This document shows positions 9,154 to 16,947 of a stretch of 64,000 nucleotides of DNA, piece by piece (positions within the stretch are counted from its first letter, which is position 1; each line of letters begins with the position of its first letter). Where the stretch lies: NCBI GenBank assembly GCA_028823235.1, contig JAPKBW010000004.1:124001-188000 (forward strand), read 5' to 3'. This stretch comes from Longimicrobiales bacterium (GTDB lineage: Bacteria > Gemmatimonadota > Gemmatimonadetes > Longimicrobiales > Gaopeijiaceae). The notes beneath the pieces are model-generated. The model saw nothing but the letters and a program-made list of their open reading frames with translations, did no database searches and was not told where the DNA came from. The position numbers were made by a program, and so were the translations under genes.

Positions 9154-9774
9154 ATGAATCAGAAGCGTGCCGTGCTCGGCCTCAAGGTCGTGCTATGGCT
9201 AGGTGCGTCGGCACCCGGTGTCTGGCTTGTAACGGGCCTATTCACAGGATCGCTGGGCGTGAACCCCATCGAGAAGCTGACAAGAGTGTCCGGTATGACG
9301 ACGCTCGTCCTGCTCTTGCTGACGCTTGCAGTGACTCCCGTTCGTCGGTTCACCGGATGGAATCCCATCATCAAAATTCGTCGCCCGATGGGGCTCTTCG
9401 CGTTCTTCTACGCGCTTAGCCACTTCAGTATCTGGTTCGTCTTCGACATGACGTTCAACGTCGGTTACATGTTCGAGGACATCCTGCTTCGGAAGTACAT
9501 CACGGTGGGAATGACGGCTCTCCTGATCCTGACCCCGCTTGCGATCACATCGACGACGGGGTGGATTCGCCGACTCGGGAAGCGCTGGGGGAGGCTTCAC
9601 AAGGGAGCGTACATGGCAACGGCTCTGGGTTGCCTCCACTACTTCTGGCTCGTCAAAGCTGACACGCGGCTGCCACTGCTTCTGGCTGCCTGCTTCGCGG
9701 CACTCCTGCTGCTGCGTCAGCCCCGGTTCGATCCACGCCAATGGCGGACGTCAAAAGGGACTCGTACGGGCTGA
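9154..9774 (+). CDS. msrQ: Heme-binding membrane subunit MsrQ
   Basis: This 206-residue integral membrane protein has about six hydrophobic helices and belongs to the ferric-reductase-like transmembrane family. It passes electrons from the quinone pool or flavin reductases to MsrP. Histidines likely to hold heme b are seen in ALSHFSIWF and in LHKGAYMATALGCLHYFW, the latter highly characteristic of MsrQ. The segment RRPMGLFAFFY is also typical. It follows msrP directly, which supports co-expression. Confidence 0.93.
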   Translation: MNQKRAVLGLKVVLWLGASAPGVWLVTGLFTGSLGVNPIEKLTRVSGMTTLVLLLLTLAVTPVRRFTGWNPIIKIRRPMGLFAFFYALSHFSIWFVFDMTFNVGYMFEDILLRKYITVGMTALLILTPLAITSTTGWIRRLGKRWGRLHKGAYMATALGCLHYFWLVKADTRLPLLLAACFAALLLLRQPRFDPRQWRTSKGTRTG

Positions 9775-9805
9775 GTACCGGTGGTGGCACACCGAGTGGA
9801 TGAGC

Positions 9806-10036
9806 TTAGTGGTTCAGCGCGTACGCATCGGGTGTGGACGAGCAGAAAAACTCGTCAGCTTCGCCTTCCCGCTCCCATCCGTCTGCGCGGTCGGTATTGT
9901 GCGTTTTGCGACGGCCGCTTCTTCGACAAAATTTGATCGACGGGACCCAGGGCACCTCCCAGACATCATACAGGGCTTTCATGAGAGGGTGACCCGGTTC
10001 GATGTCTACCCAGCCCTTCCCCGGCAGCGCTCTTGG
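9806..10036 (-). pseudogene. Relic of a DUF4159-domain protein (C-terminal fragment)
   Basis: Read on the minus strand, this segment gives RALPGKGWVDI, HPLMKALYDVWEVPWVPSI, then THNTDRADGWEREGE and SPDAYAL-like sequence (STPDAYALNH) before a stop at 9806. These blocks are in the order seen at the end of DUF4159 proteins (HPIFHxLYDI, THNTDxxDGWEREGED, DAYALGxNVL), but residues between the blocks and the final strand are missing. Upstream of about 10036 the frame becomes non-homologous and soon runs antisense through the neighbouring amidotransferase gene. No start site is present. I regard this as the decayed tail of a deleted gene. Confidence 0.55.
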
Positions 10037-10136
10037 AAACCGGTTGCTGCGACGAGACACAGGAGAGGGACCCACCGACGCACCTGGAGAGCATCGGCGC
10101 CGCATCATCCGTCCGCGAGGTCCCGCGGGCAGGAGG

Positions 10137-10880
10137 TCACACGGAAGCCATCGCGAGTTCGAGGAATCTCTGAAGGATCCCCTCCGTGTGTTCGGTTTCG
10201 GGCGTGCGCTCCTCGAGGTCCTCGAGGCTTGATGCACCCGCCAGCGGGATATACGACGGATAACGACGCATCCGCTCGATGAAGCCCGCTCGATCCAACT
10301 CCGGGTGGAACTGTGTGCAGTAGATCGGGCGCCCAGGAAAATGAAACACCTGGTTCTCCACCCCTTCACTGGAAGCCAGCAGCACCGCCTCATCGGGCAA
10401 CGTGATGACATGATCCTCGTGCGCACTCAAGGCCTGAAATCTCAGACCGAGAGGTCCGAACACTGGATCTTCGCGACCCGCGGGGGTGAGCTCTACCCAA
10501 GTGACACCGACCTCGGCCCGCGCCCGGTCCGTGATAACCTCCCCGCCCATCGCACGGGCCATCGCCTGAAAGCCCCAGCATGACGCGAACGTCGGTTTCG
10601 ACGACTCGTAAAGCCCGACCATCGCATCGAGCGCAGCGGGCAGCCAGTCTCCTCCGCGGGCCACGGAGTAGTCACCGCTGCCACCGAGCAGGACCACGTC
10701 TGCGGCGTCAAGTCTCTCGGCGTCAGGCGCTCCGCTCAGGAGATCGAAGATCTCGATCTGGTTTCGGTCCAGACGGAAGCAGCGCTCGAAGCAGCCGATC
10801 TCATGCTCACGCATGGGGTCGGCGTCGTTCCGTACCTGGAGCAAGAGAAGTCGAAGGTCGGACGTCGAAGTTGAGATCAC
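10137..10880 (-). CDS. Class I glutamine amidotransferase-like protein (GMP-synthase-type GATase domain)
   Basis: The protein has 247 residues, a single GATase-1 domain without a synthetase domain. The nucleophile is Cys101 in FASCWGFQAMA, and the His-Glu pair is His192/Glu194 in TQFHPELD, so the triad is complete. The N-terminal strand LLLLQVRND and the GGSGDYSV oxyanion segment are typical of stand-alone GMP-synthase-like amidotransferases (COG0518). These hydrolyse gamma-glutamyl compounds or glutamine; the acceptor is unknown. It is monocistronic by spacing. The start at 10880 is the only reasonable ATG in frame; no strong ribosome site is seen. Confidence 0.88.
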   Translation of the reverse strand: MISTSTSDLRLLLLQVRNDADPMREHEIGCFERCFRLDRNQIEIFDLLSGAPDAERLDAADVVLLGGSGDYSVARGGDWLPAALDAMVGLYESSKPTFASCWGFQAMARAMGGEVITDRARAEVGVTWVELTPAGREDPVFGPLGLRFQALSAHEDHVITLPDEAVLLASSEGVENQVFHFPGRPIYCTQFHPELDRAGFIERMRRYPSYIPLAGASSLEDLEERTPETEHTEGILQRFLELAMASV

Positions 10881-11189
10881 GAGGCATAGGGTTGCAGGGA
10901 CGAGCGGATCCGGGGCGGAACGACGCTACCGAGCCGATGATAGGCGAGGCATACCCCTTGTCGCCACACCGGATGACAAGGGTTTGTTTGTCATCCTGCT
11001 CGCGTGAGACCGTGCTACGAAGCCAGAGCCCGGTTTCGCCACGAAAGCTGACGAGGTCAACGTGGACGAAGTGGCCACCCCATTCGGAACTGCCCCGAGT
11101 TCGCGCACCTAGACGCGGAAACTAGGACTGCGATTCGAGAGATTCTGATGGAGGCGAACTCGAATTTCGCCGAGATCACTGGGCGCCGA
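10881..11189. other. Intergenic region with a perfect inverted repeat
   Basis: I see no gene here; the short frames on both strands have no recognisable content. It contains a perfect 9-bp inverted repeat at 10971-10996, downstream of the CPXCG gene on the minus strand, and presumably the promoter of the amidotransferase gene. Confidence 0.5.
10971..10996 (-). terminator. Perfect inverted repeat, possible terminator of the CPXCG gene
   Basis: GGATGACAA and TTGTCATCC form a 9-bp perfect stem around an 8-base loop. It lies about 195 bases beyond the stop of the CPXCG gene (minus strand). No T-tract follows on either strand, so a terminator role is uncertain and an operator role is possible. 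Confidence 0.25.
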
Positions 11190-11441
11190 TCAGTCGCCAT
11201 CGAGCGTATTGACCAAGACGCTCGCGACACCATCCCCGTCTACTGAAACACGAACGGACCACGGCTGGCAGCAAACGGCACAGTCCTCGACGTACTCCTG
11301 GACTTCACCACCCGCCTGATCTACTGGAATTTCGACGCTCTCTCCGCAGTACGGACAATACACGACCGCCGCAGACGTGAGGTCTGCGCCGTACTGGTCT
11401 TCGTCGAGGTCGTCGTCGCTTGAACTTAAGAAGTCGAACAT
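11190..11441 (-). CDS. Small CPXCG-motif cysteine-rich protein
   Basis: This 83-residue acidic protein has a CPYC pair near residue 29 and a second cluster DCAVCCQPW near residue 54, the arrangement of the Cys_rich_CPXCG family, expected to bind one zinc. The N-terminus is strongly acidic (SSSDDDLDEDQ). Function of the family is not known; members are small cytoplasmic zinc-ribbon proteins. It is transcribed away from argF's end; no operon partner is clear. Confidence 0.8.
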   Translation of the reverse strand: MFDFLSSSDDDLDEDQYGADLTSAAVVYCPYCGESVEIPVDQAGGEVQEYVEDCAVCCQPWSVRVSVDGDGVASVLVNTLDGD

Positions 11442-11630
11442 GCCCTATGATGCACTCACAACGGTGCCGGCTGCCAGAGTAACGAGGTCACCCGGTCGAC
11501 CGGGCGGCCCGATCACTGCCGGGCTACCCGTCGTCCTCGACGAAGTCACATGCAGCTTCAACCTTGGCTCCCATGAAACCTGTCCTGAGCAGGAGAGCAT
11601 TGCTCCCGAGCGCCGCAACAACTCTCGCCG

Positions 11631-12629
11631 TCAGCCCAGCGTTGCAACCATGATCGCCTTGATCGTGTGCAGCCGGTTCTCCGCCTGGTCGACCACGACG
11701 GAGTTGGGAGATTCGAAAACCTCTTCCGTCACTTCCAGCCCCTCGAGCCCGAATTTCTGGAAAATCTCCTCCCCAACTTCGGTATCGCGGTTGTGGAAGG
11801 CTGGGAGACAGTGCATGAATCGCGCATCAGCCTTGCCGGTCGCCGACATGACGTCGGCGTTGATCTGATAGTCACGAAGCAGATCGATGCGTTCGGCCCA
11901 GACGGAATCCGGCTCGCCCATGGATACCCAGACATCGGTGTGGACAAAGTCCGCGTCCTCGACCCCTGCCGCTACATCATCGGTCACGGTCAGACGAGCT
12001 CCGGTCTTCTCGGCCAGCGACCGGCACTCGTCGACAAGGTCCGTATCCGGCCAAAGCGACTTGGGAGCCACAATCCGCACGTCCATCCCGAATATCACAC
12101 CACCCACCATGAGCGAATTGCCCATGTTGAAGCGGGCATCACCCAGATAGGCAAACGACGTCTCGGCCAGCGGCTTCCCGCTGTGCTCCCGCATGGTGAG
12201 CACGTCCGCGAGAATCTGAGTTGGATGATACTCGTCGGTCAGTCCGTTCCACACGGGGACCCCGGCATGCTCACCCAGGATCTCGACAGTCGACTGTGCG
12301 AAGCCCCGGTACTCGATGCCGTCGAACATCCGCCCGAGGACGCGAGCCGTGTCCTTCATGGTCTCCTTCACCCCGATCTGCGTGCCTGTCGGACCAAGGT
12401 AGACCGCATGTGCCCCCTGCTGGCTAGCCGCGACTTCGAAGGCACATCGGGTTCGCGTCGAACCCTTCTCGAAGATGAGGGCGAAATTCATGCCCTCTAG
12501 GCGGCAGGTTTCCGAGCGAGTGCGCCTCTCTTCCTTGAGTTCCGCAGCGAGGTCCAGAAGGTAGTGGGCCTCGATCGGAGTGAAATCGAGGAGCTTTAGA
12601 AAATTCCTGCCCCGTAAATCGACGCGCAT
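11631..12629 (-). CDS. argF: Ornithine carbamoyltransferase
   Basis: ArgF joins carbamoyl phosphate and ornithine to give citrulline, step six of arginine synthesis. The 332-residue length equals the family norm. Carbamoyl-phosphate contacts are present as STRTR (residues 57-61) and HPTQ (135-138). The ornithine-side loop HCLP with catalytic Cys274 is in [10 protein letters not shown], and the DxxxSMG element appears as [10 protein letters not shown]. These separate it from aspartate carbamoyltransferase. It stands alone, far from argG/argH/argR at 20.9-24.2 kb and carA at 37.5 kb. I find no convincing ARG box in the 270 bases upstream. Confidence 0.97.
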   Translation of the reverse strand: MRVDLRGRNFLKLLDFTPIEAHYLLDLAAELKEERRTRSETCRLEGMNFALIFEKGSTRTRCAFEVAASQQGAHAVYLGPTGTQIGVKETMKDTARVLGRMFDGIEYRGFAQSTVEILGEHAGVPVWNGLTDEYHPTQILADVLTMREHSGKPLAETSFAYLGDARFNMGNSLMVGGVIFGMDVRIVAPKSLWPDTDLVDECRSLAEKTGARLTVTDDVAAGVEDADFVHTDVWVSMGEPDSVWAERIDLLRDYQINADVMSATGKADARFMHCLPAFHNRDTEVGEEIFQKFGLEGLEVTEEVFESPNSVVVDQAENRLHTIKAIMVATLG

Positions 12630-12899
12630 GTCGTGTTGTCCTTCACCGGTGAATCGGTTCAGATCGGGTCTCGAAGCTGGGAGTCAATTCAGGGCGGGAT
12701 TCTACCCAAAGTGCTGGCAGCGCGTCTACCGACCCAGGATCACCGTCTCGGTTGTCACGGTGCGTCAGGTCGAAGACTGGATCTACTCGGTACGACGTCC
12801 GTGCGATCACCGGGTGCACCACGAGCCGCAGCAGGGCGAGCGCGATAGGCAATCGGCTCCTAGCTTAACTACTTACATTCCCTGTGCCTGGAGCCCGCC

Positions 12900-13898
12900 T
12901 TGCCTCACTCCGTTGCCCCGATTGCATGCCTGCTGACCTGCTGCCTTGCGCTGGGGTGCTCCCCAACTTCTGATGACGCTCAGGGGTCGGTGCTCTTACC
13001 GACCGACCTGCAGGCCCGTGTCGAAGCGCGCCTGGACGGGCTCGATGCGACCGCGACAGTCTACGCGAAGCACCTGCCGACCGGGCGGGAAATCGCAGTA
13101 CGGGCAGATCTCCCCATGAACACGCTGAGCGTCATCAAGATCCCGGTCATGGTGCAAGCGTTTCGAGATAACGCATCCGGCCGCTTGGACTTTGACGCAC
13201 GCTACCCAGTGGACCCGGACGATATGCGGCGCGGTAGTGGTCTGGTCCAGACGTTCGCTCCAGGTCTGAACCCCACGCTACGGGGCCTAGTCACGCAGAT
13301 GATCATCACCTCTGACAACACAGCGACGGACATGGTCATCGCCGCTGTCGGCCTCGATCGGGTGAACGCGTTTCTCAAAGCCGAGGGGTACGTGGATACC
13401 CGTTTGAAGATGACGACCGGCGACCTGTTCCGAGAAGTCTGGGTTCGGACGGACCCGGCCAACGCGTCGATGACCGACCGACAGGTGTTCGCCCAAGGCT
13501 TTCCCAACGATGATGCTGCGTCAGATCGCTCGTTCGCGCTCGAGGGCGACTCGACGGTCTGGCTTGGCCGAACGACAGCCCGTGAGATGGGCAGACTGCT
13601 CGAGCAGCTCTACTCTGCAGAACTGACCGACCAGGCCGCCAGTGAGGACATGGTCGGCATCCTCAGTCGCCAGTTGTACTCAAGCCGGCTCCCCCAGCGA
13701 GTCCAGTGGCAGGGCGTCAGTGTCGCGCACAAGACCGGGGACTGGCCACCCATGGCGGGAAACGATACCGGGATTCTGTTCTACGAAGGTGGCCCGACTG
13801 TCGTCGCCGCTTTTACGAACCAGAACACGGGCGACTTCTTTGACCTGGAAGCCACGCTCGGCCTGATCGCGGAAGATATCGTTCGGGCGTGGCGCTGA
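12900..13898 (+). CDS. Serine beta-lactamase-like hydrolase, predicted lipoprotein
   Basis: The start is TTG 12900, preceded by GGAG; it gives a lipoprotein signal with lipobox ending at Cys20 (LALGC), so the protein is probably anchored in a membrane facing the periplasm. Class A beta-lactamase / penicillin-binding-fold motifs are complete: SVIK (Ser77-Lys80), SDN (138-140) and KTG (278-280). A class-A omega-loop Glu (ExxLN) is not obvious, so true beta-lactam hydrolysis is not established; it may act as a peptidase or esterase. 332 residues is slightly longer than secreted class A enzymes. The downstream convergent S8 gene ends 3 bases away. Confidence 0.88.
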   Translation: MPHSVAPIACLLTCCLALGCSPTSDDAQGSVLLPTDLQARVEARLDGLDATATVYAKHLPTGREIAVRADLPMNTLSVIKIPVMVQAFRDNASGRLDFDARYPVDPDDMRRGSGLVQTFAPGLNPTLRGLVTQMIITSDNTATDMVIAAVGLDRVNAFLKAEGYVDTRLKMTTGDLFREVWVRTDPANASMTDRQVFAQGFPNDDAASDRSFALEGDSTVWLGRTTAREMGRLLEQLYSAELTDQAASEDMVGILSRQLYSSRLPQRVQWQGVSVAHKTGDWPPMAGNDTGILFYEGGPTVVAAFTNQNTGDFFDLEATLGLIAEDIVRAWR

Positions 13899-13901
13899 CG
13901 G

Positions 13902-15509
13902 CTACATCCGAGCGAGAGCCATTCTCACAGCTTCGTAAGCGTTCACGACACCACCCGTAACCGAGAGTGTTCCGAAGGGAACCGCCGTCCCCGACCCGGG
14001 CTGTGGCACCATGTCATCCCCGTACTTCACCGACGAGTCCAGAAGGATGCGTCTCACGTCAGACGCAGAGAGCTCTGGGAAGTACGCCATGAGAAGCGCT
14101 GCGACCCCACTCACGACGGGCGCAGCCATACTCGTGCCGTCTTCCTGCTTGTACTCGCTACCCGGTACCGTCGACAGAATCGCCACTCCCGGCGAGAAAA
14201 CGTCGACCCGGGTCTGGCTGTAGTTCGAGAAGGTGGCTGCCAGACTATCGACCATCCAATTGGCCGCACCGATCTCGATCCAGTTCTCCGCCCTGCCGCC
14301 GTCGTCGTATACCGGCGTCGGGAAGTTGGCGTTGTCGTCGAGGTTCTCACCGTCATTTCCGGCCGCGTGGATCATCAGCACCCCGGCCTCGTCCGCGTAC
14401 CGAATGGCTGCATCGACGAGTGACTTCCGAGGGGAGTGCGTCTTGCCGAAGCTCATGTTGATGATGTTCGCGCCGTTGTCGACGGCGTATCGGATCGCAT
14501 TTGCGACGTCTTTGTCTCGTTCGTCGCCATCTGGAACGGTCCGAATCGTCATGAGCCGGACGTTAGCACCAATCCCGTCGATGCCCTCATCATTGCCACG
14601 CATCGCTCCGATGATGCCCGCGACGTGCGTCCCGTGCTTCGCATCGGGGCCCATGACATCCCGGTTCCCGTACGCACTCTCGTTGCCATCTTCGAAGTCG
14701 TCACCGACGATCTCACGTCCATTGAACTCGGTATCGAGCCCGTACTCAGCCAGCCCCTCGTAGGCCTCCCGGGCTTCGACTAGCACTTCCATCGTGATCC
14801 CCCCCTCTCTCAGCTGCAGGTATATGTCACGCGCCTGACTCACCCGCTGCGTTCCCGGACGAATCGCCTCGACTACCTCAGGCGTCAGCTCATCCGTGGG
14901 CACCACGACGAGAAGCGTTGACGTCGCGAACTCGAGTGCCTGCTGAAGCTGATCGACCTGCGCGAGCGTCTGCTCAACCTCGGTCGCGCGCTCCTCATAC
15001 TCCGAGCTAACCGCAGAGCAGTCGAGCCCGGCCGGAAGCGATTCTCCGCGCTCGCAGCGGGCATACATGCGGGTCACCTCCAGCGACTCGTGTCCAACGT
15101 TCCTACCATCGGCGCCACCGATGAAATTCCAGCCATAGACGTCGTCCACGTATCCGTTCCCGTCGTCGTCAAAGCCGTTCCCAGGCGTCTCGCCCGGGTT
15201 TTGCCAGAGCGAGCCTCGAAGGTCGACGTGCAGCGTGTCGATACCGCCGTCGATCACCGCGACGATGACCTCGCGAGCGGGCTGGCGATCGGCGAGCAAT
15301 TCCCGATAGGCACGGTCTGCACTCACTCCGGGGACACGATCCTCGCCGAGATCCATCAGCTGCCATGCGTCAGGGGCTGATGTGATCAGTTCAGGCGGGG
15401 TGGGTTCTGCAGCCGCAGGCGCGGCCGTCGGTGGTGGGCTTATGGGCGCACCGGAGGCGCAGGCAGCAAGGAGGAAGGGGAGAAAGAGAAGACTGGGTCG
15501 TGAGCGCAT
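13902..15509 (-). CDS. S8 (subtilisin-like) serine peptidase lipoprotein with a long insert in the catalytic domain
   Basis: Starting at ATG 15509 gives 535 residues with a lipobox LAAC (Cys17); the open frame reaches 15560 but the extra 17 residues would bury the signal. The catalytic triad is Asp87 (VIDGGID), His292 (KHGTHVAG) and Ser460 (GTSMAAPVVSG). About 200 residues separate Asp and His, against about 30 in subtilisin. The insert includes a Cys-containing stretch, a probable coiled coil (ERATEVEQTLAQVDQLQQAL) and helical segments. Such inserts recur in S8 proteins of Bacteroidota and Gemmatimonadota. No pro-domain of the I9 type is evident. It is expected to degrade proteins at the cell surface or in the periplasm. 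Confidence 0.92.
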   Translation of the reverse strand: MRSRPSLLFLPFLLAACASGAPISPPPTAAPAAAEPTPPELITSAPDAWQLMDLGEDRVPGVSADRAYRELLADRQPAREVIVAVIDGGIDTLHVDLRGSLWQNPGETPGNGFDDDGNGYVDDVYGWNFIGGADGRNVGHESLEVTRMYARCERGESLPAGLDCSAVSSEYEERATEVEQTLAQVDQLQQALEFATSTLLVVVPTDELTPEVVEAIRPGTQRVSQARDIYLQLREGGITMEVLVEAREAYEGLAEYGLDTEFNGREIVGDDFEDGNESAYGNRDVMGPDAKHGTHVAGIIGAMRGNDEGIDGIGANVRLMTIRTVPDGDERDKDVANAIRYAVDNGANIINMSFGKTHSPRKSLVDAAIRYADEAGVLMIHAAGNDGENLDDNANFPTPVYDDGGRAENWIEIGAANWMVDSLAATFSNYSQTRVDVFSPGVAILSTVPGSEYKQEDGTSMAAPVVSGVAALLMAYFPELSASDVRRILLDSSVKYGDDMVPQPGSGTAVPFGTLSVTGGVVNAYEAVRMALARM

Positions 15510-15796
15510 GGAGATCAACGGGCTAAGAGTTTGTAACACGGTGATTCGATGGAAGACCATCTCGTGCGAGACGGCTTCACCGCAGTTCGTGGGTTACTGC
15601 CGCGACTCATAGTGATACCAATCCCCAGTGTTCACCGTTCCGGCCTCAAGTCCGCACGACTAGAGCGGGCGAAGCAAGAGTACACTCAGCAGACCGAGTT
15701 GAAATCACCAACAGGACAGTCACAGCAAAAGGATGCACCCGTGGGCACTCCTCGGTCGGCCTCAGGTGTTCAGCTAACTCGTTTGTATCACCTCGA

Positions 15797-15880
15797 TGCC
15801 GGGGGCGGGACTTGAACCCGCAAGGGCCTAAGCCCGGGGGATTTTAAGTCCCCTGTGTTTACCGATTTCACCACCCCGGC
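15797..15880 (-). tRNA. tRNA-Leu(UAA)
   Basis: An 84-nt class II tRNA reads on the minus strand. The acceptor arms GCCGGGG and CCCCGGC pair fully, with A as discriminator. The anticodon stem GGGGA/TCCCC encloses the loop CTTAAAA, giving anticodon TAA (UUA codons). A variable arm and a T-arm with GTTCAAGTC are present. CCA is not encoded. Confidence 0.95.
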
Positions 15881-16278
15881 AAGTGTTGTACTACAACAAT
15901 TTACGAGATCACTGACTCAGTGTGCACCAGCTTTTCCAGAATATTGCATCAAATTTTGTAGCAATTGATTTTGGCCCTATAAGCATTCGGCAAGTTGCGT
16001 GAGTCATAAAACGCCCGATTAAGCCGTTTTTCCCCAATTTATAAACCATTCTTATGTGATGCTGTAATGTTATGTCGAGCATACAATAATGTGGCTAGGA
16101 GCGTTAGACGGTGCAGCGCGGGTCATTCATCAGCGCATGGTCGCGGAACCTCTCCGCCTCCCACTGGAGCTGGAGAAGATCACGTCCTGCACGGACCCAA
16201 CCGATATCATCATGATTCGTGACCTGATGGCTCCAGACCTGCCGTGCTCTCCCTCCGCCACCCGGCTAACTTGTTCGT
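15881..16278. other. AT-rich intergenic island between tRNA-Leu and trmH
   Basis: About 15881-16085 is strikingly AT-rich compared with its 60% G+C surroundings; the remainder to 16278 returns to normal composition. A plus-strand frame from 16089 runs into trmH in another phase and has no recognisable content. The region must hold the tRNA-Leu promoter (minus) and the trmH promoter (plus; TACAAT near 16080 is a possible -10). No DnaA boxes, integrase or att duplication were seen. Confidence 0.6.
15884..15898. promoter_or_regulatory. Perfect 7-1-7 palindrome directly upstream of tRNA-Leu
   Basis: TGTTGTA-C-TACAACA is a perfect inverted repeat lying 4-18 bases upstream of the tRNA 5' end, where the -10 element (TACAAC on the minus strand) would sit. 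It looks like a repressor operator or a promoter-embedded palindrome. No regulator is identified. Confidence 0.4.
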
Positions 16279-16932
16279 ATGAATCCAGCCCGCTTCTCCC
16301 GCATTCGTGCGGCCCTGATTCGCCGTCAGCCCGACCTGACCGTCGTCATGGATCAGGTCCACAAGTCACACAACTTTTCTGCGATTCTTCGGAACTGCGA
16401 CGCAGTCGGGATACTGGAGGCCCACGTCGTGCCCCCAAGCCACGGACTAGATCTGCATCACGGGACGTCGGCCGGCACGAAGAAATGGGTTCGCGTGCGC
16501 CGCCATGACGACGTCGAGCAGGCTGTTACACACCTGCAGTCCCAGGGCTTCACCGTACTCGCCGCCCATCCCTCCCCCGCCGCTACGGACTACCGCGAGG
16601 TCGATTTCACCCGACCCACAGCGATCATGATGGGAGCTGAACTTCACGGGGTATCGCCCGAGGGCCTCAGGAGCGCCGACGCCCAAGTGGTCCTCCCGAT
16701 GATGGGGATGGTCCATTCCCTGAACGTCTCGGTGGCTACCTCGCTCCTGCTCTTTGAGGCGCTCAGACAGCGCCAGGCCGCAGGGATGTATGACAGCTCC
16801 CGACTGGATCCCACCGTCCTCGAGAAGACGCTGTTCGAATGGGCCTACCCCACCGTGGCGAAAGCTCGCAGGGCCGCAGACAAGCCGTATCCGCAGCTTA
16901 GTGAAGACGGTGACATCGTCCGGGGTACGTAG
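16279..16932 (+). CDS. trmH: tRNA (guanosine(18)-2'-O)-methyltransferase TrmH
   Basis: TrmH methylates the 2'-hydroxyl of G18 in tRNA D-loops using S-adenosylmethionine. The three SpoU-class SPOUT motifs are present: motif 1 HNFSAILRNCDAVG with the catalytic Arg, motif 2 MGAELHGVSPE and motif 3 LPMMGMVHSLNVSVATSLLL, which form the trefoil-knot cofactor site. The 217-residue length and a C-terminal helical tail fit TrmH rather than RlmB, which has an extra N-terminal domain. It converges on the TIGR01777 gene, 15 bases away. Confidence 0.92.
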   Translation: MNPARFSRIRAALIRRQPDLTVVMDQVHKSHNFSAILRNCDAVGILEAHVVPPSHGLDLHHGTSAGTKKWVRVRRHDDVEQAVTHLQSQGFTVLAAHPSPAATDYREVDFTRPTAIMMGAELHGVSPEGLRSADAQVVLPMMGMVHSLNVSVATSLLLFEALRQRQAAGMYDSSRLDPTVLEKTLFEWAYPTVAKARRAADKPYPQLSEDGDIVRGT

Positions 16933-16947
16933 CCCCCATCTGATCGC

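Noticed and set aside
9806-10426. Full 206-residue minus-strand frame
   Set aside because: Only its last ~76 residues resemble DUF4159; the first part is out-of-phase sequence of the amidotransferase gene.
15881-16085. AT-rich island as a replication origin
   Set aside because: No DnaA-box-like 9-mers and no dnaA/dnaN nearby; dnaB at 53 kb is not an origin marker.
16089-16508. 139-residue plus-strand frame upstream of trmH
   Set aside because: Overlaps trmH in another phase and has no ribosome site or family resemblance.
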